Origin: an uncultured Planctomycetaceae bacterium
GTDB lineage: Bacteria; Planctomycetota; Planctomycetia; Pirellulales; Thermoguttaceae
Assembly: GCA_947307005.1 (NCBI GenBank)
Contig: CAMZHY010000213.1
Span: 1-6,678, forward strand
Direction: 5' to 3'
Length of the DNA: 6,678 bases
The notes under the pieces were generated by a model. The model worked only from the letters and a program-made list of their open reading frames with translations. It searched no databases and was not told the origin of the DNA. A program made the translations under genes and the position numbers. Of the stretch, positions 5,877-6,678 are shown one piece after another. The first letter of the stretch is position 1. Every line of letters starts with the position of its first letter.

Positions 5877-6678
5877 ATGAAAAAGCGCCTTTTCACGGTA
5901 TTGCCCGCCGCGGCGATCGCGCTGACTTGCCTCGTCGGCCTGTCGGCGGTTCAAGGGGCGGAAGAATCCGACGTCCTCGTTGAGACCTACCAGCTCAACG
6001 ACGGCACGAATTGTTTTCTGGTTCCGCTTCAGGCTTCCGCAGTCGAATCAGAATCGGAATGCGTCGACGTCGCCGCGCTGGTCGATTTTTCAGCCGCGCA
6101 GCTGAGTTCCGAGGTTCGCCGCGCTTCTCAGGACGCCCTCTACTCGCTCGTCGAGAATCTTCCGAAGAACGCTCGCGTTCAGATCTTTACCGTCTCGAAC
6201 GAGACGGAGTCGCTCACGGACGGCTACCTTTCCGTCGGCGATCCTAATCTTAAGAAAGCGATCGCCAACCTTTCGAAGCGCGACGCGCTCGGCGCCGCCG
6301 ACCTCGAGAAGTCTTTCGCAATCGCGGCTGATTCCTTCGACTACAACGAGAGCGCCGATCGTTCGATCGTCTTCATCGGGCGCGGCGTGAGCTCCAGTTC
6401 CGCCTTCACCGAGGACGTTTTCGAAGAAACGGTCGAGAAGCTCGTCGACGCTCGCGTCCCGGTCAACTGCTACGGGGTCGGCGCGATTGTGAACACGTCC
6501 GTTCTCGGAGCGCTCGCCAACCGCACGGGCGGCTATCTCGTTGAAAACGGCGCCAGCGCGAAAGACGCCGGCGAGAAACTCGCGTCCGCCGCGACGGCGT
6601 CGGTCTTCTTCCCCGAAGAATCCGCCTCGATTAAGCTCGGCGACGCGACGGTTTATCCGAATCCGTTGCCGCCGTTCC
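5877..6678 (+). CDS. Exported vWA-domain-like protein, C-terminus cut off by the window edge
   Basis: The 267 visible codons begin with a signal peptide: basic 'MKKR', a hydrophobic core (residues 5-25) and probable cleavage near 27/28 after 'AVQG'. Cys18 is not in a good lipobox, so a soluble or periplasmic protein is favoured. Residues about 64-240 read as a vWA fold: a hydrophobic strand into 'LVDFSAAQ' (68-75), 'ARVQIFTV' (99-106), 'LTDGY' (113-117), 'LGAADLEKSF' (138-147), 'RSIVFIGRG' (162-170), 'VPVNCYGVGA' (194-203) and 'LGALANRTGGYLV' (210-222). The layout resembles a secreted planctomycete vWA family, which typically has 'VDTSASQ', 'LGATDLE' and 'YIGDGMS' at these places. Here the metal (MIDAS) positions are altered: DxSxA at 70-74, Ala141 in place of the expected Thr/Ser, and Arg169 in place of Asp. 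Metal-dependent ligand binding is therefore doubtful. The ligand and the C-terminal domains are unknown. The gene is divergent from dnaE, with its own promoter and a long structured leader. Confidence 0.85.
   Translation, partial: MKKRLFTVLPAAAIALTCLVGLSAVQGAEESDVLVETYQLNDGTNCFLVPLQASAVESESECVDVAALVDFSAAQLSSEVRRASQDALYSLVENLPKNARVQIFTVSNETESLTDGYLSVGDPNLKKAIANLSKRDALGAADLEKSFAIAADSFDYNESADRSIVFIGRGVSSSSAFTEDVFEETVEKLVDARVPVNCYGVGAIVNTSVLGALANRTGGYLVENGASAKDAGEKLASAATASVFFPEESASIKLGDATVYPNPLPPF

Noticed and set aside
5913..5936. Lipoprotein signal at Cys18 of the vWA protein
   Set aside because: The residues before Cys18 are Ala-Leu-Thr; Thr at -1 does not fit a lipobox, and the hydrophobic core continues past the cysteine.
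5583..5954. Minus-strand open frames of 123 and 100 codons opposite the vWA leader and signal peptide
   Set aside because: They run antisense through the vWA start, promoter and leader hairpin; the translations are Arg/Ser-rich with no family resemblance.

Overview
The window holds three protein genes around one divergent intergenic region. Reading left to right: (1) the N-terminal 359 codons of a minus-strand MBOAT/AlgI-type membrane O-acyltransferase, which runs off the left edge; (2) a complete minus-strand dnaE, the catalytic alpha subunit of DNA polymerase III (1255 aa); (3) a divergent intergenic region of about 750 bp with an AT-rich island, hairpins and a promoter for each flanking gene; (4) a plus-strand gene for an exported von Willebrand factor A (vWA)-like protein, cut off by the right edge.

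The organism is most likely a bacterium of the Planctomycetota, perhaps Pirellulales-like. This is inferred from recalled family resemblance: the vWA protein resembles the secreted planctomycete vWA proteins in which the domain opens with a 'VDTSASQ'-like motif, and DnaE has a 'TARGSG' loop in place of the usual 'GPGRGSG'. No rRNA or other decisive marker is present. The coding DNA is moderately GC-rich, with many GTCG/CGAC words. The middle of the intergenic region is clearly AT-rich (about 34% GC over 5301-5500 by hand count).

dnaE is separated from the acyltransferase by 278 bp that contain a convincing intrinsic terminator, so the two are probably separate transcription units despite sharing a strand. 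DnaE works in chromosome replication, the acyltransferase probably in acylation of an exported polysaccharide, and the vWA protein outside the cytoplasm. No shared pathway is apparent, and this looks like ordinary chromosomal neighbourhood rather than an island or mobile element. I see no tRNA, rRNA, CRISPR array, insertion sequence or recognised riboswitch.

The points most worth a second look are the eroded metal site (MIDAS) of the vWA protein, the structured leader and duplicated -10 element upstream of it, the long imperfect hairpin next to the AT-rich island, and a PHP domain in DnaE that appears to keep a full metal-ligand set.
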